This document shows positions 26,796-39,804 of a stretch of 64,000 nt of DNA, piece by piece. The position numbers and the translations under genes are program-made. How positions within the stretch are numbered: the first letter of the stretch is position 1; every line of letters begins with the position of its first letter. The notes beneath the pieces are model-generated. The model saw nothing but the letters and a program-made list of their open reading frames with translations, was not told where the DNA came from and searched no databases. This DNA is from Lujinxingia vulgaris (lineage in GTDB: Bacteria > Myxococcota_A > Bradymonadia > Bradymonadales > Bradymonadaceae), in contig NZ_VOSL01000048.1 of the NCBI RefSeq assembly GCF_007997005.1, forward strand, positions 1 to 64,000, written 5' to 3'.

Positions 26796-28043
26796 ATGCC
26801 CGGCATCTGGGGGTGGCTAGCGGTGATCGCCCTTTTGGCGTCGATGCTTGCGAGCACCCGCGGCGGACTGCGTGCCGTCAAACTCAAACGCCTGATGGAG
26901 CACATGCCCACAAGCCCAATCCGCGGCATCACCTACGGGCTGACCGAGGTCTGCGGAACCCCCTCTCGCCAGAGTCAACAACGAGAACTCTTCGGCCCGG
27001 TCTCCGGCCGCCCCTGCCTCTACTACCGCTACGTGATCACCCGTCGCTCCGACGACAAAACCATCACCGAGAAAGACGTCACCGCACACGCGCCCTTTCT
27101 GCTCACCGACGCCAGCGCCTCGGTGGTGGTCCATCCCGCCGAGGCGACCTTCTACACCGACCACGTCGTCTCCAAAAAAGAGGGCTCACGCACCTACTCC
27201 GAGTACGCGATCTACACCGACGACACGATCTACGCCCTGGGCTTCGCCGGCCTCTCCGACGAGGTCCACGACCACCTTGAGGTGCTGCATCACCCGGATC
27301 TTCCCCTGATCATCGCCGCGATCCCCGAGCGTGAACTTCACTACCGGGTCGATCGCAAAGAAAACGTCCTGCTGGGCCTGGGTGTGGCCCTGACCGCGTC
27401 GTTAGGCATGTACACCTTCACAAGTTTTGGCACCTTCGGCGCCGGAGACTACGTCTACGCCACGCTTACAAGTTGTGCGTACACCGCGGCGTGTTTTGTC
27501 GCGTTGCTCTACAACGACCTGGTGTTTGTGCGGGAGCGTGTGCGCCGCGGCTTTGCCAACGTGGAGGTCGCGCTCAAGAAGCGCTTCGATCTGATCTCCG
27601 CGCTGCTCCCCGTCGTGGAGTCGTATGTCGCTCACGAGCGCGAGACCCTGGACGCCATCGCGACAGCGCGCACCCACATCCCGGCCGAGAGCCCCTCAGC
27701 GGCCGCGCTTCACAAGAGCTCCGAAGCCATCTCGCAGAGCAACCAGGCCAGCCGCGCGCTCGTTGCGCTGCGGGAGTCCTACCCTCACCTGCAGGCGGAC
27801 ACCCACGTCAACGCGCTGATGCAAACCCCGACCGATGTTGAAGATGAACTCGCGCTGATGCGCGCGGGTTCTAACGATACCGTGGAGCACTACAACACCC
27901 GCATCGCGAAGCTCACCGAAGTGCTGATCGCGCGCACCTTCGGGTTTGCGCCGGCGATGTACCTCCATGCGACGATCGCCCGCCAGAGCCCGGCTCCCGA
28001 TCTCAGCGCGCTTCACACTGAGCAGGCCCCTGCCTCCTCCTGA
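26796..28043 (+). CDS. GIDE-like/LemA-like membrane protein
   Basis: The first available ATG gives 415 residues: an N-terminal membrane helix (WGWLAVIALLASMLAS), a domain like the GIDE part of mitochondrial MUL1-type proteins (GPVSGRPCLYYRYVITRR, then a stretch rich in beta strands), two more hydrophobic helices (about 190-235), and a C-terminal LemA domain (YNDLVFVRERVRRGFANVEVALKKRFDLISALLPVVESYVAHE). LemA-GIDE combinations are known in bacteria, but their role is unclear. Coding character extends about 325 bases upstream of this ATG, so the annotated start is probably not the true one and the helical N-terminal domain is missing from this call. Confidence 0.75.
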   Translation: MPGIWGWLAVIALLASMLASTRGGLRAVKLKRLMEHMPTSPIRGITYGLTEVCGTPSRQSQQRELFGPVSGRPCLYYRYVITRRSDDKTITEKDVTAHAPFLLTDASASVVVHPAEATFYTDHVVSKKEGSRTYSEYAIYTDDTIYALGFAGLSDEVHDHLEVLHHPDLPLIIAAIPERELHYRVDRKENVLLGLGVALTASLGMYTFTSFGTFGAGDYVYATLTSCAYTAACFVALLYNDLVFVRERVRRGFANVEVALKKRFDLISALLPVVESYVAHERETLDAIATARTHIPAESPSAAALHKSSEAISQSNQASRALVALRESYPHLQADTHVNALMQTPTDVEDELALMRAGSNDTVEHYNTRIAKLTEVLIARTFGFAPAMYLHATIARQSPAPDLSALHTEQAPASS

Positions 28044-28248
28044 TCTCCGGCGTCGCCGCGGTGCCGGCGACCTGCGACAAGCTGCCGCAGCGCAGCGAGG
28101 AATGCCCCCGGGAAAGGCGCGCGTTGGGCGAGTGTTGCGATTCGGGCGGCTCCGTGCCACAAGGAGCCCGGGCCCGGGTGGCCCAACATTCGTCACGGTG
28201 CGCCCCGCCGCGCGCCGCTTCCCTCGCCAGCACCAGCGTCCGGCCCCC

Positions 28249-29457
28249 ATGACTGCCCGAAGTCCGATCCGCCGCCTCTTCCCGATCCTGCTGCTCAACA
28301 TCACCGGGTTCGCCATCGCCATTCCGGTGCTGCCTGCCCTGGCCGAAGCGCTGGGTGGCAGCGCCGTGGATGTGGGGTTGCTCTACGCCACGCAATCCCT
28401 GGGGCAGTTCATCATGGCGCCGATCTGGGGCCGCCTCTCCGATCGCGTCGGCCGAAAGCCGGTGCTCATGGCCACCTTCCTGGCCGCGGCGCTCCTGGAG
28501 CTGCTCACCGCGCTGACCATGAGCTTGCCGCTACTCTATGCGGCACGCTTTACCGCAGGCCTCTGCGCGGGCAACGTCGCCACAGCCAGCGCGCTGATCG
28601 CCGACAGCACCGACGCCAGCGGACGCAGCCGCGGCATGGCCGTCATCGGGATCAGCTTCGGCCTGGGCTTTACGCTGGGTCCTGCGATCGGCGCGATCGT
28701 CGGAACCTTCGCCCAACCCGGCGCCGGACTGATGGGCGCGGGCCTGCCCTTTGCTGCCAGCGCGATCCTGAGCCTGATCACCTTTGTCCTTGCGGCCTTC
28801 GTGCTCATTGAGCCTCCGGCCACCGAAGAAACCCGCCGCGCCAACCGGGTGCGTTACCGCCCCGCGCGCGTCAGCGAGCACCTCAAGAAGGCCCCGATCT
28901 TCGCGCTCTGCGCCCTCTTCTTCGTCTACACCGTGGCGTTGGCCGTGCTCGAAGGGACCTTCTTTCTCTACATGTCGGACACCTACGGCTACGACATCGT
29001 CGAGGTCGGCTTCATCTTCGCGGCGATGGGCGTCGCCATGGCGATCTTCCAGGGCGGCGTCGGCCCCATCTCGCGCCGACTTGGCGACCGACGCATGACC
29101 GGAGTGGGCCTGGCGGCGCTGGCCGTCGGCCTGGCGCTTGCGCCGCTGAACCCCTCTCTGCTCTACCTCTTCGCGATGCTGGGCGTCGCTACGATAGGGC
29201 GAGCGCTGGTGCATCCGGGGATCCTCTCGATGACCTCCCAGCAAGCCGACGATCCACGCCACACCGGACAGATCATGGGCATCCTGCAATCGGCCTCCAG
29301 CCTGGGACGCATCGCCGGACCTGCCGCCGGCGGCCTTCTCTTCGCCGCCCTCAGCCCGTCGGCCCCCTTCGTGCTCGCCGGCGTGTTGCTGGGGATCGCC
29401 GCGGCCCTGTGGTGGATCATCTGGCCGCGCCTGCGCCCGAATCAGCTGCATGGCTAA
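28249..29457 (+). CDS. Major facilitator superfamily transporter (TetA-like drug exporter)
   Basis: A 402-residue membrane protein with about twelve hydrophobic helices. The MFS motif A occurs between helices 2 and 3 (GRLSDRVGRKPVLM), and a motif C-like Gly-rich stretch occurs in helix 5 (GISFGLGFTLGPAIGA), which is typical of proton-driven exporters. It most resembles the TetA/Bcr drug-efflux group; the substrate cannot be told. The frame is open 101 codons upstream but overlaps the previous gene's end and is not hydrophobic, so ATG 28249 is chosen. It follows the LemA-like gene after about 200 bases. Confidence 0.88.
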   Translation: MTARSPIRRLFPILLLNITGFAIAIPVLPALAEALGGSAVDVGLLYATQSLGQFIMAPIWGRLSDRVGRKPVLMATFLAAALLELLTALTMSLPLLYAARFTAGLCAGNVATASALIADSTDASGRSRGMAVIGISFGLGFTLGPAIGAIVGTFAQPGAGLMGAGLPFAASAILSLITFVLAAFVLIEPPATEETRRANRVRYRPARVSEHLKKAPIFALCALFFVYTVALAVLEGTFFLYMSDTYGYDIVEVGFIFAAMGVAMAIFQGGVGPISRRLGDRRMTGVGLAALAVGLALAPLNPSLLYLFAMLGVATIGRALVHPGILSMTSQQADDPRHTGQIMGILQSASSLGRIAGPAAGGLLFAALSPSAPFVLAGVLLGIAAALWWIIWPRLRPNQLHG

Positions 29458-29869
29458 GACCACAAGACGCAAGGCTTAGCGCCCGGGGTACGCTTATGCG
29501 TCAAATTGCCACATCGCTTTGCCTCCCTCCAAACTGGCCCTCGCGCGGGTGCGCTGCTACCTTCTGCAGCGTGAAGACCGGCAACGCAAAATACGCGTTT
29601 TTTCAACACCTTGCCCCCGACCAGGGGTAACCTTGCGTTATTGCTGGAATATTTCACACCCAACTTGCCCGACCTCGCCGAAACTCACTCTCGCCGCGAA
29701 AAATCAAGGCGAAACGCGATCTTAGGTGAGGACATAAACGTATTGACAAGCTCGCGCAGCGCGTGTGAATAAGGGCCTCGTTTTCGAAGGGCATTTTGCT
29801 CTTATTGAATCTGGCGCCCCGCGCCTGCTCGACGAAGTTATCCCATCGGTTCACGGAGTCGTTGGACGT
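29458..29869. other. Leader region before the act-cox gene cluster
   Basis: Some 410 bases without a convincing gene separate the MFS gene and actA. The DNA is clearly less GC-rich than its surroundings. A palindromic AAAATACGCGTTTT core occurs near 29588-29601, and a TTGACA hexamer at 29743 is the best promoter candidate. This region is the natural control point for the whole respiratory cluster. Confidence 0.5.
29743..29773 (+). promoter_or_regulatory. Possible promoter of the act-cox cluster
   Basis: A perfect TTGACA is at 29743-29748. The downstream -10 element is weak: AATAAG begins 20 bases further on (29768-29773) and matches the consensus at only four positions. It lies about 95-125 bases before the actA start. 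Low confidence. Confidence 0.3.
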
Positions 29870-30379
29870 ATGAATGCTCGTTATCTGACCATCGCTGGCA
29901 TCCTGGTGCTCGCCGCCGCGATCGGGTTCTCGGCCTGCTTTAATCCCCGGCAAGGCTACGCTCCCGAACAGCCCATCGCCTTTAGCCACCAGCTTCATGC
30001 AGGGATCAATGAGATCCCCTGTGGCTACTGTCACGTTAACCCCGGCGAAGGCCCCGTCTCGGGCGTCCCTTCGGTCAACACCTGCATGAACTGTCACTCG
30101 CAGGTCAAAACCGACAGCCCCGAGATCCAGAAGATCCATAAGAGCTGGCGTGAGGGCACCCCGATCAAGTGGGTGAAGGTGCACGACATGCCTGACCACG
30201 TGCAGTTCAGCCACACCCCGCACATCAACCGAGGCATCGACTGCTCGGAGTGCCACGGTGCGGTCAACCGCATGGACGTGGTCGAAGTGACCAACCCCTT
30301 CAACATGGGTTGGTGTGTGGACTGCCACCGGCAGCCCCAGCACAACGCCCCGATCGACTGCGTGACCTGTCACTACTGA
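29870..30379 (+). CDS. actA: Alternative complex III subunit ActA, penta-haem cytochrome c
   Basis: A 169-residue exported protein with five CxxCH haem-binding motifs: CGYCH, CMNCH, CSECH, CVDCH and CVTCH. In alternative complex III (quinol:electron-acceptor oxidoreductase) ActA is the penta-haem electron-transfer subunit on the periplasmic side. The N-terminus has one hydrophobic helix (YLTIAGILVLAAAIGFSAC) that ends in a Cys with Phe at -3, so it may be a membrane anchor or a weak lipobox. The frame is open to 29765, but the hydrophobic start fixes ATG 29870. It is the first gene of the act cluster. Confidence 0.93.
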   Translation: MNARYLTIAGILVLAAAIGFSACFNPRQGYAPEQPIAFSHQLHAGINEIPCGYCHVNPGEGPVSGVPSVNTCMNCHSQVKTDSPEIQKIHKSWREGTPIKWVKVHDMPDHVQFSHTPHINRGIDCSECHGAVNRMDVVEVTNPFNMGWCVDCHRQPQHNAPIDCVTCHY

Positions 30380-30535
30380 TCGTCAGGCTGCGCGGTGTCT
30401 GAGAACGACCCGCCGCGCAGGTTCGCGATCTCAGTTGAAGGCGCCCCCCCAAGCGTAAGCACGGCGCCGAGGAAGTTTTCACTCAACGTCAGGTCGGCCT
30501 GTGTCGCATAGACCACCGACCCGTCTGCCCCACGA

Positions 30536-30540
<5 letters not shown>
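30373..30540 (-). other. Antisense coding-like segment between actA and actB
   Basis: Read on the minus strand, the actA-actB gap gives about 55 residues of unexpectedly protein-like sequence (GSVVYATQADLTLSENFLG, VLTLGGAPSTEIANLRGGSF, then a stop after AQPDDQ). The same frame continues into actB, but there the sequence becomes Ser/Arg-rich and shadow-like. It could be a gene remnant, an unrecognised small antisense gene or chance. No good ribosome site was seen. Confidence 0.3.
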
Positions 30541-33826
<3,286 letters not shown>

Positions 33827-33840
33827 GCACCCATTGTTGT

Positions 33841-33866
33841 CGGGGCGCCACGAACAAGGCGCCCCG
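33841..33866 (+). other. Hairpin in the actB-actC gap
   Basis: A 9-bp perfect stem (CGGGGCGCC at 33841-33849 with GGCGCCCCG at 33858-33866) closes an 8-base loop, a few bases after the actB stop. No T-tract follows, so it is more likely an RNA stability or processing element than a full terminator. Confidence 0.6.
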
Positions 33867-33910
33867 GTCCCCCGATGTTTTGATCCACTGACGCTCCAAA
33901 GAGTTCCGGC

Positions 33911-35342
<1,432 letters not shown>

Positions 35343-35350
<8 letters not shown>

Positions 35351-36248
35351 GGACAAAGAGACCAAAGAGACGCTGGAAGAGACCAGCGAAGAGACCGCCG
35401 CTGAGACCTCCGCAGAAGAAACGGAGACCAGCGCGACCGACGCAGAGAACACCGCTGTGAACGACGCCGAAACCACCAAAGCCGAAGAAGGCGCCGAGGA
35501 AAGCGAGGCTTCCGAAGAAGCCGCCGCTACCGAAGAGAGCGACGCATCCGACGATGCAGCCGCTCAAGAGGCCGCTGCTTCTGAAGAGAGCGATGGCGAA
35601 GACGCCGAGGCCAGCTCGGATGACAACCCCGACGACGAGGTCGAGGAGTCTCACGAGAGCCTCACCGTCGCCGGCAACGGCGCCAGCGACGCGGTGGTTC
35701 CCCCGGCTGCGGGCGACGTCACCAACGGAGAAGGTATGAAAGGCATCGCCGCCTACTTCGATCTTCCCGACGATCTGATGCTGGCCGCCGCGCACACCCG
35801 CGACTCCAAGTACGACGCCTTTGAAGCCTACTCGCCCTTCCCCATTCACGGGATGGACGACGCGATGGGCCTGGGCCGCTCCTGGATTCCCTGGGTGACC
35901 TTCGGCGCCGGCTCGGCGGGTTTTCTTACCGCCAACGCCATCCAGTTCTTCATGATGACCTTTGACTGGCCGATGATCGTCGGCGGCAAGCCCTACGCGC
36001 CCTGGCCCTCCTTTGTGCCGATCATGTTTGAGCTCACCGTGCTCTTCGCCGGTGTCACCACCGCACTGGTGATGCTCATCGCGGCGGGTTGCTTCCGCAA
36101 GCCCTTCATCATCGACCCGGAGATCACCAAAGATCGCTTTGTGCTGTGGATCTCCGCCGACGACGACGCTTTTGATGCCGAAGAGGTCCGAGGCTTCCTC
36201 GAGACGCTCAACCCGGTTGAAATTCGAACCATCACGAAAGGCGCTTAA
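35343..36248 (+). CDS. actD: Alternative complex III subunit ActD with a long acidic N-terminal extension
   Basis: The last 170 residues are a normal ActD (DUF3341): [42 protein letters not shown], two membrane helices ([31 protein letters not shown]) and DRFVLWI. Before it lies a 131-residue extension made almost only of Glu, Ala, Ser, Thr, Asp and Lys, which normal ActD proteins lack. The GTG at 35343 has a strong AAGGAGG site (about 35330) and overlaps actC, so the extension is very likely translated. An in-frame ATG at 35736, with GGAG 5 bases before it, could also yield the standard short form. ActD is a membrane subunit contacting ActC/ActF. Confidence 0.9.
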
Positions 36249-36252
36249 TCTC

Positions 36253-36885
36253 ATGAGCATTCCAAGCACGCTAAAAACTCGCGTCGCTGTGACCGCGCTG
36301 GCCCTCCTGGGCGCCTCGTTCGTGGGCTGCATCTATGAGGTAGGGATCCCGGCCGACGGCAGCAAACAGATGGGTGAGCTGAACCCGATTGAGGGCATGC
36401 ACAACCAGTCGAGCTACAAAGACCAGGAGGCACAGCCGGTCTTCCGCGCCGACCAGGTTCCCGGCATGCGCACCCCGCCCCCGGCCACCGTGCCGGTCGA
36501 CGGTCAGCTTCGCCCCGATCAGCCCAGCCCCGACGCCAGCGCGCAGCTGGTCAACCCGGTGCCGGTCAACGCCCAGAGCCTGGAGTACGGCCGCTTCCTC
36601 TACCGCACCAACTGCGCGGTGTGTCACGGCAGCGAAGGCGCCGCCGACGGCACGATCGTCGTCTCCGGAGCCTACGGCGCGCCGCCGAGCCTGCTGACCG
36701 ACAAGCTGCGCGGCTACGAGGACGGACGCATCTACCACGTGGTCACCTACGGCCAGGGCGCGATGTGGGCCTACAAGAACAACCTCACCGATATGGAACG
36801 CTGGGCCGTGGTCAACTACGTGCGTGCCCTGCAACGGGCCGACTTCCCCGAGCCCATCGACCTGGATCGGATGCGCGACCAGTAA
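36253..36885 (+). CDS. actE: Alternative complex III subunit ActE, mono-haem cytochrome c lipoprotein
   Basis: A 210-residue exported protein with one CAVCH haem site and the axial-Met region GQGAMWAY. The signal peptide (RVAVTALALLGASFVGC) ends in a Cys with V-G before it, a weak lipobox, consistent with the lipid-anchored ActE known from structures. A Pro-rich linker precedes the cytochrome domain. It would receive electrons from ActA/ActB and pass them to the oxidase. The longer frame from 36139 lies inside actD and is not used. It begins four bases after the actD stop. Confidence 0.92.
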   Translation: MSIPSTLKTRVAVTALALLGASFVGCIYEVGIPADGSKQMGELNPIEGMHNQSSYKDQEAQPVFRADQVPGMRTPPPATVPVDGQLRPDQPSPDASAQLVNPVPVNAQSLEYGRFLYRTNCAVCHGSEGAADGTIVVSGAYGAPPSLLTDKLRGYEDGRIYHVVTYGQGAMWAYKNNLTDMERWAVVNYVRALQRADFPEPIDLDRMRDQ

Positions 36886-36955
36886 CCCCATTTGACTCAC
36901 GGACGCGCACAGCGCTCTTTGAACGACCGTTGAATTAGCATAGAGGCAAACTCCA

Positions 36956-38218
36956 ATGGCTCACTCATCTCACCACCACGACATCGCGCCGCCTAAGCGC
37001 TTCGAGCTCCCCGGGGGCTTCCAGACAGCCGGACTCGCGCTCTTTGTGCTGGGCCTTGTGGTCTTTGTGGTCGGTCTCCTTATGGGAGAGTACAACGCGG
37101 TGCGCGCCTGGCGCGGCTACATCATCGGGTTCTGGTTTACCTTAAGCCTGGGACTCTCCGGCCCCTTCTTCATCGCCACGCAGTACCTGGCCAAGGCCGG
37201 TTGGAGTGTCGCGATTCGCCGCGTGCCCGAGGCCTTCGGCGCGTTCCTGCTGCCGGTGATCATCTTCGGCGCCATCGCGCTGCTCGGCGCCGAGACGCTC
37301 TTTAAGTGGCTACCGGCTGACCCGGCTGAGAACCACTACATCGACGCGGTTGTCGCCGCCAAAAGCGGCTTCCTCAACTTCACCGGCATCGCGCTGACCA
37401 CCATCGCCTCGACCCTGGCCTGGTTTGGTTTCTTCACCTGGATGCGTCGCAACAGCCTCAAGCAGGATGAAGTCGGCGGCTACAAGCTCACCCACACCAA
37501 CATCTGGGTCAGCGCCGGCTTCCTGCTGGTCTTCGTCATCGGCTTCTCGTTCATGAGCTGGTACTGGATCATGTCGTTCAACGCGCACTGGTACTCCACG
37601 ATGTTCTCGGTCTACGCGTTCGCCGGCCTCTTCCAGTCGGGCCTGAGCGTGATGGTGCTGATCATCCTCTACCTCAAGCGCCGCGGCTACTTCGGTGACA
37701 CCGTGGGCACCCAGCACATCCACGACATGGGCAAGCTGGTCTTCGCCTTCACGGTCTTCTACGCCTACATCGGGTTCAGCCAGTTCCTGCTCATCTGGTA
37801 CGCAAACATCCCCGAGGCCGCCGAGTGGTACGTCCACCGTACGACCAACGGCTGGGGCTTCTTCCTCTTCATCCTGCCCTTCATCAAGTTCATCATCCCC
37901 TTCCTTCTTCTGCTCCCCCAGGAGCACAAGAAGAACAAGAACAACATCCTGCAGTACGTGTGCGGGTGGCTGATCCTCACCCAGCTCTACGAAGTGTGGC
38001 TCTGGGTGGCGCCCTACCCCTCCATCAAAGGTAGCTACTCGCCGCTGTGGCCGGTCTTTGAGCTTCCGATCGCCCTGGGCTTTGTCGGCCTCTTCATCGT
38101 GGTCGTCGGTCGCTCACTGGCCAAGCACAACCTGGTGCCGCTCAAAGATCCCTTCCTGGCTGAGAGCATCCCGCACTCCCACGATCACCTCATCTACCCC
38201 AACGGCAAGCCGGAGTAA
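36956..38218 (+). CDS. actF: Alternative complex III subunit ActF, membrane subunit
   Basis: A 420-residue integral membrane protein with about ten helices, structurally related to ActC. Recognisable stretches: VVFVVGLLMGEYNAVRAWRGYIIGFWFTLSLGLSGPFFIATQYL, SGFLNFTGIALTTIASTLAWFGFFTWMRRNSL, MSWYWIMSFNAHWYSTMFSVYAFAGLFQSGLS, HDMGKLVFAFTVFYAYIGFSQFLLIWYANIPEA. The last follows the ActF consensus well. It completes the canonical act set A-B-C-D-E-F; no actG was seen. Confidence 0.93.
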   Translation: MAHSSHHHDIAPPKRFELPGGFQTAGLALFVLGLVVFVVGLLMGEYNAVRAWRGYIIGFWFTLSLGLSGPFFIATQYLAKAGWSVAIRRVPEAFGAFLLPVIIFGAIALLGAETLFKWLPADPAENHYIDAVVAAKSGFLNFTGIALTTIASTLAWFGFFTWMRRNSLKQDEVGGYKLTHTNIWVSAGFLLVFVIGFSFMSWYWIMSFNAHWYSTMFSVYAFAGLFQSGLSVMVLIILYLKRRGYFGDTVGTQHIHDMGKLVFAFTVFYAYIGFSQFLLIWYANIPEAAEWYVHRTTNGWGFFLFILPFIKFIIPFLLLLPQEHKKNKNNILQYVCGWLILTQLYEVWLWVAPYPSIKGSYSPLWPVFELPIALGFVGLFIVVVGRSLAKHNLVPLKDPFLAESIPHSHDHLIYPNGKPE

Positions 38219-38277
38219 GTCTTAGCTTATCCGAACGCTCTTGAGGTTCTGGCATCCACGCTCTTCGCAGTGACGTC

Positions 38278-39678
38278 ATGAAAAACGCTACGCTTAAAAA
38301 TGGTCTTAAAATCGCGCTGGTCACCGGCGGCATGGTCGCCCTGATCCCGACTGTCTACGGGCAGGGAATCGGGCTGCAGACCCTTGACCGCATGCTGGTG
38401 CCGACCCCCCAGAAGATCGAACGCGGGGAGAAGGTCTTCGCCGAACAGTGTGCCACCTGCCACGGCGATCAAGGCCGGGGCGGGGCCGAGCTCGCCGAGC
38501 GCAACGGCGCCCAGGGCTTTGTCGGCACCGAGGTGGAGCGCTCCGGTCTGGAGTCGATCTACAGCGTCGTCGCCCACGGCTACGCCACCGAGAACTTCGA
38601 GCACACGCCCTTCAACAACCTGTTCTTTCAGGATCAGTGGGCCGTCTCGCACTACGTGCACAGCCTGATCGACAACCCCAACCCGGTGCCGACGGAGCTC
38701 TCCGAGCGCATCCGTCGTGAAGCCGAGTTCGGCGTGTGCGACCCCGAGATTCGCGTGGGCATCGCCGATCTGGTGGAGCCCTCGGGGGATGAGCAGCTTG
38801 CTAAGGGCGAAGAGGTTTTCGCGCAGCAGTGCGCCTCCTGCCACGGTGCCCAGGGTAAAGGTGACGGCCCTGCCGGCGGCGCGCTCAACCCGCCGCCGCG
38901 TAACTTCGAGGCCCCGCCCGCCGACTGGACCAATGGCACCAGCGCCCTGGCGATCTACAACACCCTCTTTGCGGGCATCTCCGGCACCTCGATGCCCGCC
39001 TACGGCCACCTCCCGGAAGAAGAGCTCTGGGCGCTCACCCACTATGTGCGTGAGTCCTTTATCCCCGAGCAGAACCAGGAACCGGCCACCGATGAGCAGG
39101 TCAACGACGTCTGCCGCTCGCTGAGCGCCCCCCCGCGTCCCGACGCCATCCCGGTGAACGACGCGATGCGCTTCCTGGCCGCCGACGCCGCTGAGAACCG
39201 CCTGATTCGTCTCGGCCAGTACGGCGACCCGGTGCTCGCCGCCGACGCCAACGCCGCCGACGGTCAGCAGGTTTACGGTCAGATGTGCGCCAGCTGCCAC
39301 GGCAGTCAGGGCGCCGGCGCTCGCAACGTGGGCCCTTACGGCGCCTTCCCGCCCTTCCTTTACATCAACGTCGGGCGTCTGGTTCCGGCCTCGGTCGGCG
39401 GCACCTACCAGGACGTCGCCGCGCGCACCATCGGCGGTGTTCACGCGACCCTTCCCAACATGACTCCGGCAGCGTCGCTCTCGGAGAAAAACTGGAAGGA
39501 CCTGCAGGCCTATGTCGCTGGATTCGAAGGCGAAGGTAGCGAGCGCGTCACCACCGAACAGCCCGTCGACGAGACCACCGCGCCTGCGGATACCACCGGC
39601 GAGATCCCCGCCGACGGTCAGGCAGAGCCCGGTGCGGTCACGACCCCTGAAGTGGAAGATCCGGCCACCGAGCCTTAA
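38278..39678 (+). CDS. Tri-haem cytochrome c between ACIII and caa3 genes
   Basis: A 466-residue exported protein with a signal peptide (LKIALVTGGMVALIPTVYG) and three mono-haem c-type domains with CATCH, CASCH and CASCH near residues 58, 185 and 338, each followed by a Gly-rich loop (GDQGRGG, GAQGKGDG, GSQGAGA). The C-terminus is an acidic, Thr- and Glu-rich tail. Its place between actF and coxB suggests that it relays electrons from alternative complex III to the CuA or c-haem domain of CoxB, or bridges a supercomplex; this is inference. I do not recognise a standard name for a three-domain cytochrome at this position. Confidence 0.85.
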   Translation: MKNATLKNGLKIALVTGGMVALIPTVYGQGIGLQTLDRMLVPTPQKIERGEKVFAEQCATCHGDQGRGGAELAERNGAQGFVGTEVERSGLESIYSVVAHGYATENFEHTPFNNLFFQDQWAVSHYVHSLIDNPNPVPTELSERIRREAEFGVCDPEIRVGIADLVEPSGDEQLAKGEEVFAQQCASCHGAQGKGDGPAGGALNPPPRNFEAPPADWTNGTSALAIYNTLFAGISGTSMPAYGHLPEEELWALTHYVRESFIPEQNQEPATDEQVNDVCRSLSAPPRPDAIPVNDAMRFLAADAAENRLIRLGQYGDPVLAADANAADGQQVYGQMCASCHGSQGAGARNVGPYGAFPPFLYINVGRLVPASVGGTYQDVAARTIGGVHATLPNMTPAASLSEKNWKDLQAYVAGFEGEGSERVTTEQPVDETTAPADTTGEIPADGQAEPGAVTTPEVEDPATEP

Positions 39679-39691
39679 AACCTGATTTAAT

Positions 39692-39709
39692 CGCCGCCTT
39701 CGGGCGGCG
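39692..39709 (+). other. UUCG-capped hairpin before coxB
   Basis: A 7-bp stem (CGCCGCC with GGCGGCG) closed by a TTCG tetraloop, an exceptionally stable RNA fold, lies 14 bases after the tri-haem cytochrome stop. No T-tract follows, so it may stabilise or separate transcripts rather than end them. Confidence 0.65.
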
Positions 39710-39804
39710 AGCTCATTGACTTCACGCTCTGCGTTATGAACGCTTCAACCTCCAGTCAACCGTCGCAGATGCTGGGCCTCGCGCCTTCGACGAACGGCAA
39801 CCTT

